The notes beneath the pieces were generated by a model. That model did no database searches. It was not told the DNA's origin and was given only the letters and a program-made list of their open reading frames with translations. From positions 17,451,814 through 17,515,813 of the forward strand of contig NC_035173.2 of the NCBI RefSeq assembly GCF_001659605.2: 64,000 nucleotides of DNA. The letters run 5' to 3'. The first letter of the stretch is position 1. Each line of letters begins with the position of its first letter. The translations under genes and the position numbers were made by a program. This DNA is from Manihot esculenta (Eukaryota > Streptophyta > Magnoliopsida > Malpighiales > Euphorbiaceae). This document shows, in pieces, positions 1-12,834 of the stretch.

Positions 1-953
1 AAAGGAGAGGTATGAGTAGGTGAAATAGGCTAGAACATGTTAGTGACCAATCTTCTTGTTCACTTTTTACTGTGATGATTGTTTGATATCGAAACATAGT
101 CTTAACCTTCGAGAGAAATAAATTTGAATTATCATAATAACAGATTCAAGAGTTTTAAAGAAAGTTTAATTATCTAAACATTATGTAAGAGGGGATTGAA
201 GATACAAGGAAAATACGCACATAAAATAGGTGATAGTTAGGAGATGGTAGGTGTGATTAAGGGGTTAATTTATCTCATTAATAACATATTAGTTACTCTA
301 GCTAGGAAAAAATACGGAAGATTGTAGAGTCTATCAAACTTTTAAGAACATGACATAAATAGTGTATGAATTCCTAATGTACTTTTTGATAAATATTTCG
401 ATTCATCACTTGGAAGTGGATAGAGTTGCCTTTAAGATTATATTGAAGGTCTATGTTGGAAAACCGAATTAATCACTGCAATAGTTTATTCTTTTTTCCT
501 TTTTGGAAGCATTTTTATATTTGATAAGATTAGATAAATTATTTTGGAGGAAGTGATATTATTTGAGATAATATTGTTATTTATTGGAAGTTTAGTTTTT
601 ATGTATATTGGTGATATAGTTAGATTTTAAACACTTTAATCGGTACAAGTAATTATTATTGATAGGTTATATTGATATCTGTTTATGTATAAATATGTGT
701 ATATATATATATATGTTTTGAATATTGGTATTTAGTTTCTTAATTGGATTGTGCAAAGTTAGCTATGAAAATATAATTATTTATGTTTCCTTAGTTATTT
801 CCTGGATTCTAGATATAACCCTTATTCCTCCAATAGATTATTGAATAAATAAATAAGATTATTTTTGTATAGCATAGTGTGATATTGTGGTTGATTATTA
901 GCAAGAATAAATTATGTTAGTATAAACTTTATGTTATTATCTATTGTTAAGAG

Positions 954-988
954 CTACGTGGACCTGATCCTCTATTGGAGGTACGTAG
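954..988 (+). other. Conserved nested hairpin in each unit
   Basis: CTACGT at 954-959 pairs with ACGTAG at 983-988. Inside it CCTC at 969-972 pairs with GAGG at 978-981. It is followed by GGCAGCCTTCGGGTGCGGTC. The same block is kept almost unchanged at about 4,488, 8,003, 11,172, 20,146 and 28,828, although nearby sequence varies. From memory a similar ACGTAGGCAGCC...CGGTC block occurs in many dicot repeats and LTRs, so it may mark an old retroelement piece inside the unit. Confidence 0.6.
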
Positions 989-1579
989 GCAGCCTTCGGG
1001 TGCGGTCGAAATATAATATATGTTAAGACTTTAATTAGCAAATAGTAGCGATGTAAATTCAAGCCATATTAACAGATTTTCATGTTGAATAAATTACTTA
1101 TTGGAAATTTAATAAGTTTAATATGACTAAAATAATTAACATACATATAATTATATTTATAAGAGTATAGATAAAAATAAAGCCACAAAAGAAATCACTG
1201 AATTAGATAAGATATAGGAGAACAATTTTCATAAAGAGACCATGAGTGAATTAGACCCTTAATATTGCCAAAACATTACTATAACTTAGGATAGAAGCAT
1301 ACAGAAGTACCTAAAATGAATAACTTGGAAAGCTTGTCAAAGGAACGAAAATTGGCATGCGAATAGGTGCAATTTGTGATATAAAACAACAATTGAAAGG
1401 CAGTGTCACCGTCTAGATATAAAACGTAAGTTGGCATTTGAAAGGCAGTGTCGTAGTTCAGTTATAAGGCATAAAGGAAGTGTTGCACCTATCCCAAATT
1501 CTCATTCACTAGCACACTAAATGAAATTGTTTCTTGAAAAAATAAAGAATAGTGGCATAAAAATCCAAAATTTTATTTC

Positions 1580-1785
1580 TTGGCACAATAAATTAGGATT
1601 TAAAAATATTTGGCGATTCTTTACAAATTTGAATTGAAAGTGGGGGAGCATCTGTCGGTAGCAGGCCATATTGTATTTTTATATTACTTGATGCTGGACT
1701 CTACTCTACACCTTGGATAACCAAGGCGAGGTATTAATCCTTGGTTAATTAAGGTAAAATTCTTAAATGGTGTAGAAAAACCTAA
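1580..1785 (+). repeat. Left inverted arm flanking the 4CL-like fragment (unit 1)
   Basis: The reverse complement of 2,610-2,815 aligns to this stretch, at about three quarters identity by eye with few gaps. The best-matched core is the GAAAGTGGGGGAGCAT block. Weaker matching continues outward to the GGCATAAAAA box near 1,553. Equivalent arms occur in unit 2 (about 5,113-5,318) and unit 5 (about 20,767-20,972). I read it as a terminal or subterminal inverted repeat of a DNA transposon. Confidence 0.75.
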
Positions 1786-1853
1786 AACGCTCTCATCGAC
1801 GCCGTCGCTCGCTGCCGAATTTATTTTCCCGACTTCGTCCTTCGCACAAAAAG

Positions 1854-2447
1854 TTAGCCTTCTCGCTTCACCACCATTTTGGCCTCAGAAAAGGAGATAT
1901 TGCCTTCGTGCTTTCTCCTAACTCTATTCACCTTTCGGTCCTTTCTTTCTATATCTTCTCTCTCGGTGTCGTTACCTCTCCTAAAAAATCAATTATCTTT
2001 AAACCTGAGATTCTCCTCCAAATTCAGCTGTCGAAACCTGTACTTGTGTTCGTCACGTCGAATGCTGCTCATACAATTCCTAATCTCAAAACAATCGTAC
2101 TCGACTCTCCCGAGTTTGAATCGCTGATGATGAGTCTATCTCACTGTGGAGAAATGGAAGGAGGGAAGGTTTACCAATTGGACCCTGGGACAATTCTCTA
2201 TCCTCACGGACTACTGGTCGAGTTAATGGAGTGGTTTTGGCTCATCGAAATTTCAGATACATGGTGGCCCTAAGTCATGCGGTTTGCACGAGCTGGATGG
2301 CAGCTGCAACTTTCCATTTTTTCGTTGCCTTATTTTCATGTTTATGGTTTATGTTATTCCGTGAGAGGTTTAACTATGTGAGTGGCGGTGGTGTGCATAG
2401 GCAGATTTGGTATGAAGACAATGTTGATAGTAATTTAGGAGTGTAAG
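1854..2447 (+). pseudogene. 4-coumarate-CoA-ligase-like first-exon fragment, unit 1
   Basis: Translation shows HHHFGLRKGDIAFVLSPNSI, followed by SLGVV, IQLSKPVLVFVTSNAAHTIP and LDSPEFESLMMS. I recognise this as the N-terminal part of peroxisomal-type 4CL-like acyl-CoA ligases (adenylate-forming family, which activate carboxylic acids with ATP and CoA). The AMP-binding P-loop region follows near 2,201-2,220, but one base is missing within the glycine-threonine-rich motif, so the continuation GRVNGVVLAHRNF is in another frame. The next residues drift from the family, and the rest of the enzyme is absent. It has no intact start and lies between inverted arms. It cannot encode an active ligase. 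Confidence 0.85.
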
Positions 2448-2609
2448 ATAGACTGCACCGGTGGTGGTGCTGATAACTAAGGATCCTAGGTTGTTAGACG
2501 GCTAAGATTTTAGCTCTCTAGATGTTGCAGGTTGCAGCGTTGCTTCGCTTAGAAAAAGCGTAGTTGAACTGTTCCGTGAACAATTTCGAAATTTCACTTT
2601 AAGTGAGGT

Positions 2610-2815
2610 TAGTTAAACACCAAACTTGGATTTTTACCATTAACCGGTGGTTAATTTCTCATATTGGCTATTCAATGTGTAGCGTATGATCCACCATTAA
2701 GTAATAAAAAAATACAGATGGAACGTCACGTTAGCTACCGGCAAATGCTCCCCCACTTTCATTTCAAATTTGAATTGAATCGCTAAATGTTTTTAAATCC
2801 TAACTTATTGTACCA
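2610..2815 (-). repeat. Right inverted arm flanking the 4CL-like fragment (unit 1)
   Basis: This is the partner of the left arm in opposite orientation, with ATGCTCCCCCACTTTC as its best-conserved core. The two arms bracket the 4CL-like relic with about 70 bp on one side and 160 bp on the other. The unit 2 equivalent is about 6,142-6,347. The unit 5 equivalent, about 21,806-21,970, has lost 41 bp. Confidence 0.75.
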
Positions 2816-3532
2816 AGTAAAATCATTTTAATTAAAATGCAAAAATTCATAAAGGTTTAAATTTTTTATGCCATTATCCAAAAATATATTAAATGTCATG
2901 AAATACATGATAATAGTTAATTGACAAAATGAGAGAAGCACCACGGTACTTTTCCATTTCGGTTAGTTAAATAACCTTATAGGGGTGTTGGAGTTAGTGG
3001 TATTAGAGCTAACGTTTAGGCCTTTCTAGGTGTTAAGGAGAAGGAACAAGTATAAGCAAATGTGTATACCTTATAGGTTAAGGTGTGGATATAACTCTAC
3101 TATAGGCTTTTGTAAGTTGGCTAAGAATGTTATTTGACATGCAACCTGTCTTAGAAGATAGAGGTGATAGTCTAAAGTCGTGATCGCGATAATCTATTCA
3201 ACGCAACCAAGGTTTGTATTGTAAGCTGCAGATTACATTATGGACATTGGAGCATTGAGTGGAAATTGTGTGCATCACTTTTAAGAATCTGCTAGGATAT
3301 AGTAGATGCCTTATATCTGATGCAGTTGTACCATGACAAGTTTCTAACTGCTATGAATTGACTTCAAATAAAAGTTTATATCCTTTTAGAATAAAATACT
3401 AGAGATATTAGCAATAAGGTATAGAAAAATTCTATGAGAGCGACAATGTACTCAAAAAACATAATTGTTTTTGTGTTGTTTATCATTAAAAAGAGGAATT
3501 TTATAAATATTATGATATAAGAGAAATGAAAA

Positions 3533-6500
3533 AAAGGAGAGGTATGAGTAGGTGAAATAGGCTAGAACATGTTAGTGACCAATCTTCTTGTTCACTTTTT
3601 ACTGTGATGATTGTTTGATATCGAAACATAGTCTTAACCTTCGAGAGAAATAAATTTGAATTATCATAATAACAGATTCAAGAGTTTTAAAGAAAGTTTA
3701 ATTATCTAAACATTATGTAAGAGGTGATTGAAGATACAAGGAAAATACGCACATAAAATAGGTGATAGTTAGGAGATGGTAGGTGTGATTAAGGGGTTAA
3801 TTTATCTCATTAATAACATATTAGTTACTCTAGCTAGGAAAAAAATACGGAAGATTGTAGAGTCTATCAAACTTTTAAGAACATGACATAAATAGTGTAT
3901 GAATTCCTAATGTACTTTTTGATAAATATTTCGATTCATCACTTGGAAGTGGATAGAGTTGCCTTTAAGATTATATTGAAGGTCTATGTTGGAAAACCGA
4001 ATTAATCACTGCAATAGTTTATTCTTTTTTCCTTTTTGGAAGCATTTTTATATTTGATAAGATTAGATAAATTATTTTGGAGGAAGTGATATTATTTGAG
4101 ATAATATTGTTATTTATTGGAAGTTTAGTTTTTATGTATATTGGTGATATAGTTAGATTTTAAACACTTTAATCGGTACAAGTAATTATTATTGATAGGT
4201 TATATTGATATCTGTTTATGTATAAATATGTGTATATATATATATATGTTTTGAATATTGGTATTTAGTTTCTTAATTGGATTGTGCAAAGTTAGCTATG
4301 AAAATATAATTATTTATGTTTCCTTGGTTATTTCCTGGATTCTAGATATAACCCTTATTCCTCCAATAGATTATTGAATAAATAAATAAGATTATTTTTG
4401 TATAGCATAGTGTGATATTGTGGTTGATTATTAGCAAGAATAAATTATGTTAGTATAAACTTTATGTTATTATCTATTGTTAAGAGCTACGTGGACCTGA
4501 TCCTCTATTGGAGGTACGTAGGCAGCCTTCGGGTGCGGTCGAAATATAATATATGTTAAGACTTTAATTAGCAAATAGTAGCGATGTAAATTCAAGCCAT
4601 ATTAACAGATTTTCATGTTGAATAAATTACTTATTGGAAATTTAATAAGTTTAATATGACTAAAATAATTAACATACATATAATTATATTTATAAGAGTA
4701 TAGATAAAAATAAAGCCACAAAAGAAATCACTGAATTAGATAAGATATAGGAGAACAATTTTCATAAAGAGACCATGAGTGAATTAGACCATTAATATTG
4801 CCAAAACATTACTATAACTTAGGATAGAAGCATACAGAAGTACCTAAAATGAATAACTTGGAAAGCTTGTCAAAGGAACGAAAATTGGCATGCGAATAGG
4901 TGCAATTTGTGATATAAAACAACAATTGAAAGGCAGTGTCACCGTCTAGATATCAAACGTAAGTTGGCATTTGAAAGGAAGTGTCGTAGTTCAGTTATAA
5001 GGCATAAAGGAAGTGTTGCACCTATCCCAAATTCTCATTCACTAGCACACTAAATGAAATTGTTTCTTGAAAAAATAAAGAATAGTGGCATAAAAATCCA
5101 AAATTTTATTTCTTGGCACAATAAATTAGGATTTAAAAATATTTGGCGATTATTTACAAATTTGAATTGAAAGTGGGGGAGCATCTGTCGGTAGCAGGCC
5201 ATATTGTATTTTTATATTACTTGATGCTGGACTCTACTCTACACCTTGGATAACCAAGGCGAGGTATTAATCCTTGGTTAATTAAGGTAAAATTCTTAAA
5301 TGGTGTAGAAAAACATAAAACGCTCTCATCGACGCCGTCGCTCGCTGCCGAATTTATTTTCCCGACTTCGTCCTTCGCACAAAAAGTTAGCCTTCTCGCT
5401 TCACCACCATTTTGGCCTCAGAAAAGGAGATATTGCCTTCGTGCTTTCTCCTAACTCTATTCACCTTTCGGTCCTTTCTTTCTATATCTTCTCTCTCGGT
5501 GTCGTTACCTCTCCTAAAAAATCAATTATCTTTAAACCTGAGATTCTCCTCCAAATTCAGCTGTCGAAACCTGTACTTGTGTTCGTCACGTCGAATGCTG
5601 CTCATACAATTCCTAATCTCAAAACAATCGTACTCGACTCTCCCGAGTTTGAATCGCTAATGATGAGTCTATCTCACTGTGGAGAAATGGAAAGAGGGAA
5701 GGTTTACCAATTGGACCCTGGGACAATTCTCTATCCTCACGGACTACTGGTCGAGTTAATGGAGTGGTTTTGGCTCATCAAAATTTTAGATACATGGTGG
5801 CCCTAAGTCATGCGGTTTGCACGACCTGGATGGCAGCTGCAACTTTCCATTTTTTCGTTGCCTTATTTTCATGTTTATGGTTTATGTTATTCCGTGAGAG
5901 GTTTAACTATGTGAGTGGCGGTGGTGTGCATAGGCAGATTTGGTATGAAGACAATGTTGATAGTAATTTAGGAGTGTAAGACTGCATCGGTGGTGGTGCT
6001 GATAACTAAGGATCCTAGGTTGTTAGACGGCTAAGATTTTAGCTCTCTAGATGTTGCAGGTTGCAGCGTTGCTTCGCTTAGAAAAAGCGTAGTTGAACTG
6101 TTCCGTGAACAATTTCGAAATTTCACTTTAAGTGAGGTTAGTTAAACACCAAACTTGGATTTTTACCATTAACCGTTGGTTAATTTCTCATATTGGCTAT
6201 TCAATGTGTAGCGTATGATCCACCATTAATTAATAAAAAAATACAGATGGAACGTCACGTTAGCTACCGGCAAATGCTCCCCCACTTTCATTTCAAATTT
6301 GAATTGAATCGCTAAATGTTTTTAAATCCTAACTTATTGTACCAAGTAAAATCATTTTAATTAAAATGCAAAAATTCATAAAGGTTTAAATTTTTTATGC
6401 CATTATCCAAAAATATATTAAATGTCATGAAATACATGATAATAGTTAATTGACAAAATGAGAGAAGCACCACGGTACTTTTCCATTTCGGTTAGTTAAA

Positions 6501-7061
6501 TAACCTTATAGGGGTGTTGGAGTTAGTGGTATTAGAGCTAACGTTTAGGCCTTTCTAGGTGTTAAGGAGAAGGAACAAGTATAAGCAAATGTGTATACCT
6601 TATAGGTTAAGGTGTGGATATAACTCTACTATAGGCTTTTGTAAGTTGGCTAAGAATGTTATTTGACATGCAACCTGTCTTAGAAGATAGAGGTGATAGT
6701 CTAAAGTCGTGATCGCGATAATCTATTCAACGCAACCAAGGTTTGTATTGTAAGCTGCAGATTACATTATGGACATTGGAGCATTGAGTGGAAATTGTGT
6801 GCATCACTTTTAAGAATCTGCTAGGATATAGTAGATGCCTTATATCTGATGCAGTTGTACCATGACAAGTTTCTAACTGCTATGAATTGACTTCAAATAA
6901 AAGTTTATATCCTTTTAGAATAAAATACGAGAGATATTAGCAATAAGGTATAGAAAAATTCTATGAGAGCGACAATGTACTCAAAAAACATAATTGTTTT
7001 TGTGTTGTTTATCATTAAAAAGGGGAATTTTATAAATATTATGATATAAGAGAAATGAAAA
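3533..7061 (+). repeat. Array unit 2 (complete)
   Basis: This copy is nearly identical to unit 1 over its full length, at about 99.4 percent by eye. The differences include one extra A in an A-run near 3,842, a few transitions in the 4CL-like segment (for example near 5,660 and 5,781-5,788) and a 4-bp loss near 5,979. No insertion or large deletion is present. Confidence 0.92.
5387..5980 (+). pseudogene. 4CL-like first-exon fragment, unit 2
   Basis: This is a copy of the unit 1 relic with the same P-loop single-base loss and a few extra substitutions, for example I-L-D in place of I-S-D near 5,785. The LSPNSI and SKPVLVFVTSNAAHTIP stretches are unchanged. Its flanking inverted arms are complete. 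Confidence 0.84.
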
Positions 7062-10000
7062 AAAGGAGAGGTATGAGTAGGTGAAATAGGCTAGAACATG
7101 TTAGTGACCAATCTTCTTGTTCACTTTTTACTGTGATGATTGTTTGATGTCGAAACATAGTCTTAACCTTCGAGAGAAATAAATTTGAATTATCATAATA
7201 ACAGATTCAAGAGTTTTAAAGAAAGTTTAATTATCTAAACATTATGTAAGAGGGGATTGAAGATACAAGTAAAATACGCACATAAAATAGGTGATAGTTA
7301 CGAGATGGTAGGTGTGATTAAGGGGTTAATTTATCTCATTAATAACATATTAGTTACTCTAGTTAGGAAAAAAATACGGAAGATTGTAGAGTCTATCAAA
7401 CTTTTAAGAACATGACATAAATAGTGTATGAATTCCTAATGTACTTTTTGATAAATATTTCGATTCATCACTTGGAAGTGGATAGAAGGTATATGTTGGA
7501 AAATCGAATTAATCACTGCAATAGATTATTCTTTTTTCCTTTTCAGAAGTATTATTATATTTGATAAGATTATATAAATTATTTTGGAGGAAGTGATATT
7601 ATTTGAGATACTATTGTTGTTTATTGGAAGTTTAGTTTTTATCTATATTGGTGATATAGTTAGATTTTAAACACTTTAATCGTTACAAGTAATTATTATT
7701 GATAGGTTATATTGTTATCTGTTTATATATAAATATGTGTATATATATATATATATATATATGTTTTGAATATTGGTATTTAGTTTCTTAATTGGATTGT
7801 GCAAAGTTAGCTATGAAAATATAATTATTTATGTTTCCTTAGTTATTTCCTGGATTCCAGATATAACCCTTATTCCTCCAATAGATTATTGAATAAATGA
7901 ATAAGATAATTTTTGTATAGCATATTGTGATATTGAGGTTGATTATTAGCAAGAATAAATTATGTTAGTATAAACTTTATGTTATTATCTATTGTTAAGA
8001 GCTACGTGGACCTGATCCTCTATTGGAGGTACGTAGGCAGGCTTCGGGTGCGGTCCAAATATAACTTATGTTAAGACTTTAATCAGCAAATAGTAGCGAT
8101 GTAAATTCAAGCCATATTAACAGATTTTCATGTTGAATAAATTACTTATTGGAAATTTAAGAAGTTTAATATGACTAAAATAATTAACACACATATAATT
8201 ATATTTATAAGAGTATAGATAGAAATAAAGCCACAAAAGAAATCACTGAATTAGATAAGATATAGGAGAACAATTTTCATAAAGAGACCATGAGTGAATT
8301 AGACCCTTAATATTGCCAAAACATGACTATAACTTAGGATAGATGCATACAGAAGTACCTAAAATGAATAACTTGGAAAGCTTGTCAAAGGAACGAAAAT
8401 TGGCATGCGAATAGGTGCAATTTGTGATGTAGAACAGCAATTGAAAGGCAGTGTCCCAATCTAGATATAAAACGTAAGTTGGCATTTGAAAGGCAGTGTC
8501 GTAGTTCAGTTATAAGGCATAGACGAAGTGTCGCACCTATGCCAAATCCTCATTTACTAGCAAACTAAATGAAATTGTTTCTTGAAAAAATAAAGAATAA
8601 TGGCATAAAAATTCAAAATTTTATTTCTTGGCACAATAAATTAGGATTTAAAAATATTTGGCGATTCTTTCCAAATTTGAATTGAAAGTGGGGGAGTATC
8701 TGTCGGTAGCAGGCCATATTGTATTTTTATATTACTTGATGCTGGATTCTACGCTACACCATGGACCAAGGCGAGGTATTAATCGTTGGTTAATTAAGGT
8801 AAAATTCATAAATGGTGTAGAAAAACCTAAAACGCTCTCATGGACGCCGTCGCTCGCTGCCGAATTTATTTTCCCGACATCGTCCTTCGCACAAAAAGTT
8901 GGCCTTCTCGCTTCACCACCATTTTGGCCTCAGAAAAGGAGATATTGCCTTCGTGCTTTCTCCTAACTCTATTCAGCTTTCGGTCCTTTATTTCTATATC
9001 TTCTCTCTCGGTGTCGTTACCTATCCTAAAAAATCAAGTATCTTTAAACTTGAGATTCTCCACCAAATTCAGCTGTCGAAACCTTTACTTGTGTTCGTCA
9101 CGTCGAATGCTGCTCATACAATTCCTAATCTCAAAATAATTCAGGAGTGTAAGATAGACTGCACCGGCGGTGGTGCTGATAACTAAGGATCCTAGGTTGT
9201 TAGACGGCTAAGATTTCAGCTCGCTAGATGTTGCAAGTTGCAGCGTTTCTTCGCTTAGAAAAAGCGTAGTTGAACTGTTCTGTGAATAATTTCGAAATTT
9301 CACTTTAAGTGAGGTTAGTTAAACACCAAACTTGGATTTTTACCATTAACCGTTGGTTAATTTCTCATATTGGCTATTCAATGTGTAGCGTATGATCCAC
9401 CATTAAGTAATAAAAAAATACAGATGGAACGTCACGTTAGCTACCGGCTAATGCTCCCCCACTTTCATTTCAAATTTGAATTGAATCTCTAAATGTTTTT
9501 AAATCCTAACTTATTGTACCAAGTAAAATCATTTTAATTAAAATGCAAAAATTCATAAAGGTTTAAATTTTTCATGCCATTATCCAAAAATATATTAAAT
9601 TTCATGAAATACATGATAATAGTTAATTGACAAAATGAGAGAAGCACCACGGTGCTTTTCCATTTCGGTTAGTTAAATAACCTTATAGGGGTGTTGGAGT
9701 TAGTGGTATTAGAGCTAACGTTTAGGCCTTTCTAGGTGTTAAGGAAAAGGAACAAGTATCAGCAAATGTGTATACCTTATAGGTTAAGGTCTGGATATAA
9801 CTCTACTATAGGCTTTTGTAAGTTGGCTAAGAATGTTATTTGACATTCAACATGTGTTAGAACATACAGGTGATAGTGTAAAGTCGTGATCGCGATAATC
9901 TATTCAATGCTACAAATGTTTGTATTGTAAGCTGCAGATTGCATTATGGACATTGGAGCATTGAGTGGAAATTGTGTGCATCACTTTTAAGAATCTGCTA

Positions 10001-10238
10001 GGATATAGTAGATGCCTTATATCTGATGCAGTTGTACGATGACAAGTTTCTAACTGCTATAAATTGACTTCAAATAAAAGTTTATATCCTTTTAGAATAA
10101 AATACCAGAGATATTTGAAATAAGGTATAGAAAAATTCTATGAGAGCGACAATGTACTCAAAAAACATAATTGTTTTTGTGTTGTTTATCATTAAAAAGA
10201 GGAATTTTATAAATATTGTGATATAAGAGAAATGAAAA
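7062..10238 (+). repeat. Array unit 3 (deleted in the 4CL-like segment)
   Basis: This copy is 3,177 bp long. About 330 bp are missing near 9,141, where the 4CL-like exon jumps to the sequence that normally follows its end, with a short TAATT-type microhomology at the junction. About 27 bp are also missing near 7,486 (loss of the block preceding AAGGTATATG), and the TA microsatellite near 7,740-7,762 is longer than in units 1 and 2. It is more diverged from units 1 and 2 than they are from each other. Confidence 0.88.
8899..9141 (+). pseudogene. 4CL-like fragment, unit 3 (3' part deleted)
   Basis: The N-terminal stretch HHHFGLRKGDIAFVLSPNSI through SNAAHTIPNLK is readable in one frame. About 330 bp after it, including the P-loop region, are deleted, and the frame runs into array sequence. 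It is shorter than all other full-unit copies. Confidence 0.82.
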
Positions 10239-12064
10239 AAAGGAGAGGTATGAGTAGGTGAAATAGGCTAGAACATGTTAGTGACCAATCTTCTTGTTCA
10301 CTTTTTACTGTGATGATTGTTTGATGTCGAAACATAGTCTTAACTTTTGAGAGAAATAAATTTGAATTATCATAATAACAGTTTCAAGAGTTTTAAAGAA
10401 AGTTTAATTATCTAAACATTATTTAAGAGGGGATTGAAGATACAAGGAAAATACGCACATAAAATAGGTGATAGTTACGAGATGGTAGGTGTGATTAAGG
10501 GGTTAATTTATCTCATTAATAACATATTAGTCACTCTAGCTAGGAAAAAAATACGGAAGATTGTAGAGTCTATCAAACTTTTAAGAACATGACATAAATA
10601 GTGTATGAATTCCTAATGTAATTTTTGATAAATATTTCGATTCATCACTTGGAATTGGATAGAGTTGCCTTTAAGATGATATTGAAGGTGTATGTTGGAA
10701 AACCGAATTAATAACTGGAATAGTTCATTCTTTTTCCCTTTTTAGAAGCATTATTATATTTGATAAGATTAGATAAATTATTATGGCGGAATTGATATTA
10801 TTTGAGAGAATATTGTTGTTTATTGGAAGTTTAGTTTTTATCTATATTGGTGATATAGTTAGATTTTAAACACTTTAATCGGTACAAGTAATTATTATTG
10901 ATAGGTTATATTGATATTTGTGTATATATATATATGTTTTGAATATTGGTATTTAGTTTCTTAATAGGATTGTGCAAAGTTAGCTATGAAAATATAATTA
11001 TTTATGTTTTCTTAGTTATTTACTGGATTCTTGGTATAACCCTTATTCCTCCAATAGATTATTAAATAAATGAATAAGATTATTTTTGTATAGCATAGTG
11101 CGATATTGTGGTTGATTATTAGCAAGAATAAATTATGTTAGTATAAACTTTATGTTATTATCTATTGTTAAGAGCTACGTGGACCTGATCCTCTATTGGA
11201 GGTACGTAGGCAGCCTTCGGGTGCGGTCGAAATATAACATATGTTAAGACTTTAATTAGCAAATAGTAGCGATGTAAATTCAAGCCATATTAACAGATTT
11301 TAATGTTGAATAAATTACTTATTGGAAATTTAATAAGTTTAATATGACTAAAATAATTAACATGCAAATAATTATATTTATAAGATAATAGATAAAAATA
11401 AAGCTACAAAAGAAATCACTGAATTAGCAAAGATATAGGAGAACAATTTTCATAAAGAAACCATGAGTGAATTAGGTCCTTAATTTTGCCAAAACTTGAC
11501 TATAACTTAGGATAGAAGCATACATAAGTACCTAAACTGAATAACTTGGAAAGCTTGTCAAAGGAATGAAAATTGGCATGCGAATAGGTGCAATTTGTGA
11601 TATAAAACAGCAATTGAAAGGCAGTGTCGCAGTCTAGGTATAGAACGTAAGTTGGCATTTGAAAGGCAGTGTCGTAGTTCTGTTATGAGGCATAGACGAA
11701 GTGTCGCACCTATTCCAAATCCTCATTCACTAGCAGACTAAATGAAATTATTGCTTGAAAAAATAAAGAATAATGGCATAAAAATCATTCTTGGCACAAT
11801 AAACTAGGATTTAAAAATATTTGGCGATTCTTTCCAAATTTGAATTGAAAGTGGGGGAGCACCTATCGGTAGCAGGCCATATTGTATTTTTTTATTACTT
11901 GATGCTGGACTCTACTCTACACCTTGGATAACCAAGGCGGGGTATTAATCCTCGATTAATTAAGGTAAAATTCTTAAATGGTGTAGAAAAACCTAAAACG
12001 CACTCATCGAAGCCGTCGCTCGCTGCCGAATTTATTTTCCCGACTTCGTCCTCCGCACAAAAAG

Positions 12065-12829
12065 TTGGCCTTCTCGCTTCACCACCATTTTGGCCTCAGA
12101 AAAATAGATATTGCCTTTGTGGTTTCTCCTAACTCTATTCACCTTTCGATCCTTTATTTCTATATCTTCTCTCTCGGTGTCGTTACCTGTCCTAAAAAAT
12201 CAATTATCTTTAAACTTGAGATTATCCACCAAATTCAGCTGTCGAAACCTGTACTTGTGTTCGTCACGTCGAATGCTGCTCATACAATTCCTAATCTCAA
12301 AACAATCGTACTTGACTCTCCCGAGTTTGAATTGCTGACGATGAGTCTTGCTGGAAGGAGGGAAGGTTTACCAATTGGACCCTAGGACAATTCTCTATCC
12401 TCACGGGCTATTGGTCGAGTTAATGGAGTTGTTTGTACTTGTGTTCGTCACGTCGAAAGCTACTCATACAATTCCTAATCTCAAAACAATCGTACTCGAC
12501 TCTCCCGAGTTTGAATCGCTGACGATGAGTCTAGCTGGAAGGAGGGAAGGTTTACCAATTGGACCCTAGGACAATTCTCTATCCTCACGGGCTATTGGTC
12601 GAGTTAATGGAGTTTTTTCGGCTCATCGAAATTTCAGATGCATGGTGGCCCTAAGTCATGCGGTTTACACGAGCTGGATGGTAGCTGCAACTTTCTTTTT
12701 TTCCGTTGCCTTATTTTCATGTTTATAGTTTATGTTATTTCGTGAGAGTTTTAACTATGGGAGTGGCGGTGGTGTCCATAGATAGATTTGATATGAAGAC
12801 AATGTTGACAGTAATTCAAGAGTGAAAGA
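12065..12829 (+). pseudogene. 4CL-like fragment, unit 4, with internal 184-bp duplication
   Basis: The HHHFGLRK...LSPNSI stretch is present, with D in place of G in the GLRKGD motif. A 184-bp block that includes LVFVTSN.AHTIPNLKTIVLDSPEFE is present twice in tandem (from 12,251 and from 12,435). Both copies carry the shared frame-breaking base loss before GRVNG. A CRM-type retrotransposon inserts just beyond at 12,835. Confidence 0.83.
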
Positions 12830-12834
12830 TAGAT
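12830..12834. repeat. Target-site duplication TAGAT, left
   Basis: This is the 5-bp direct repeat TAGAT next to the left LTR. The partner copy is at 18,181-18,185. The undisturbed target can be read in unit 6 as GATAGACTGC near 23,417. Confidence 0.9.

Larger units (their letters stand above)
1..3532 (+). repeat. Array unit 1 (complete)
   Basis: This is the reference copy. From left to right it has an AT-rich stretch, a TA microsatellite near 700-715, a hairpin at 954-988, a left inverted arm at about 1,580-1,785, a 4CL-like fragment at 1,854-2,447, a right inverted arm at about 2,610-2,815, and an AT-rich tail. Scanning it against unit 2 I count roughly 20 substitutions and small indels, so the two arose from one another or were homogenised very recently. 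Confidence 0.92.

Noticed and set aside
1879..2127. ORF of 82 codons starting MASEKEILPSC, repeated in units 1 and 2
   Set aside because: It is the +1 frame of the 4CL-like relic. The family-matching frame is the neighbouring one, so this ORF has no support.
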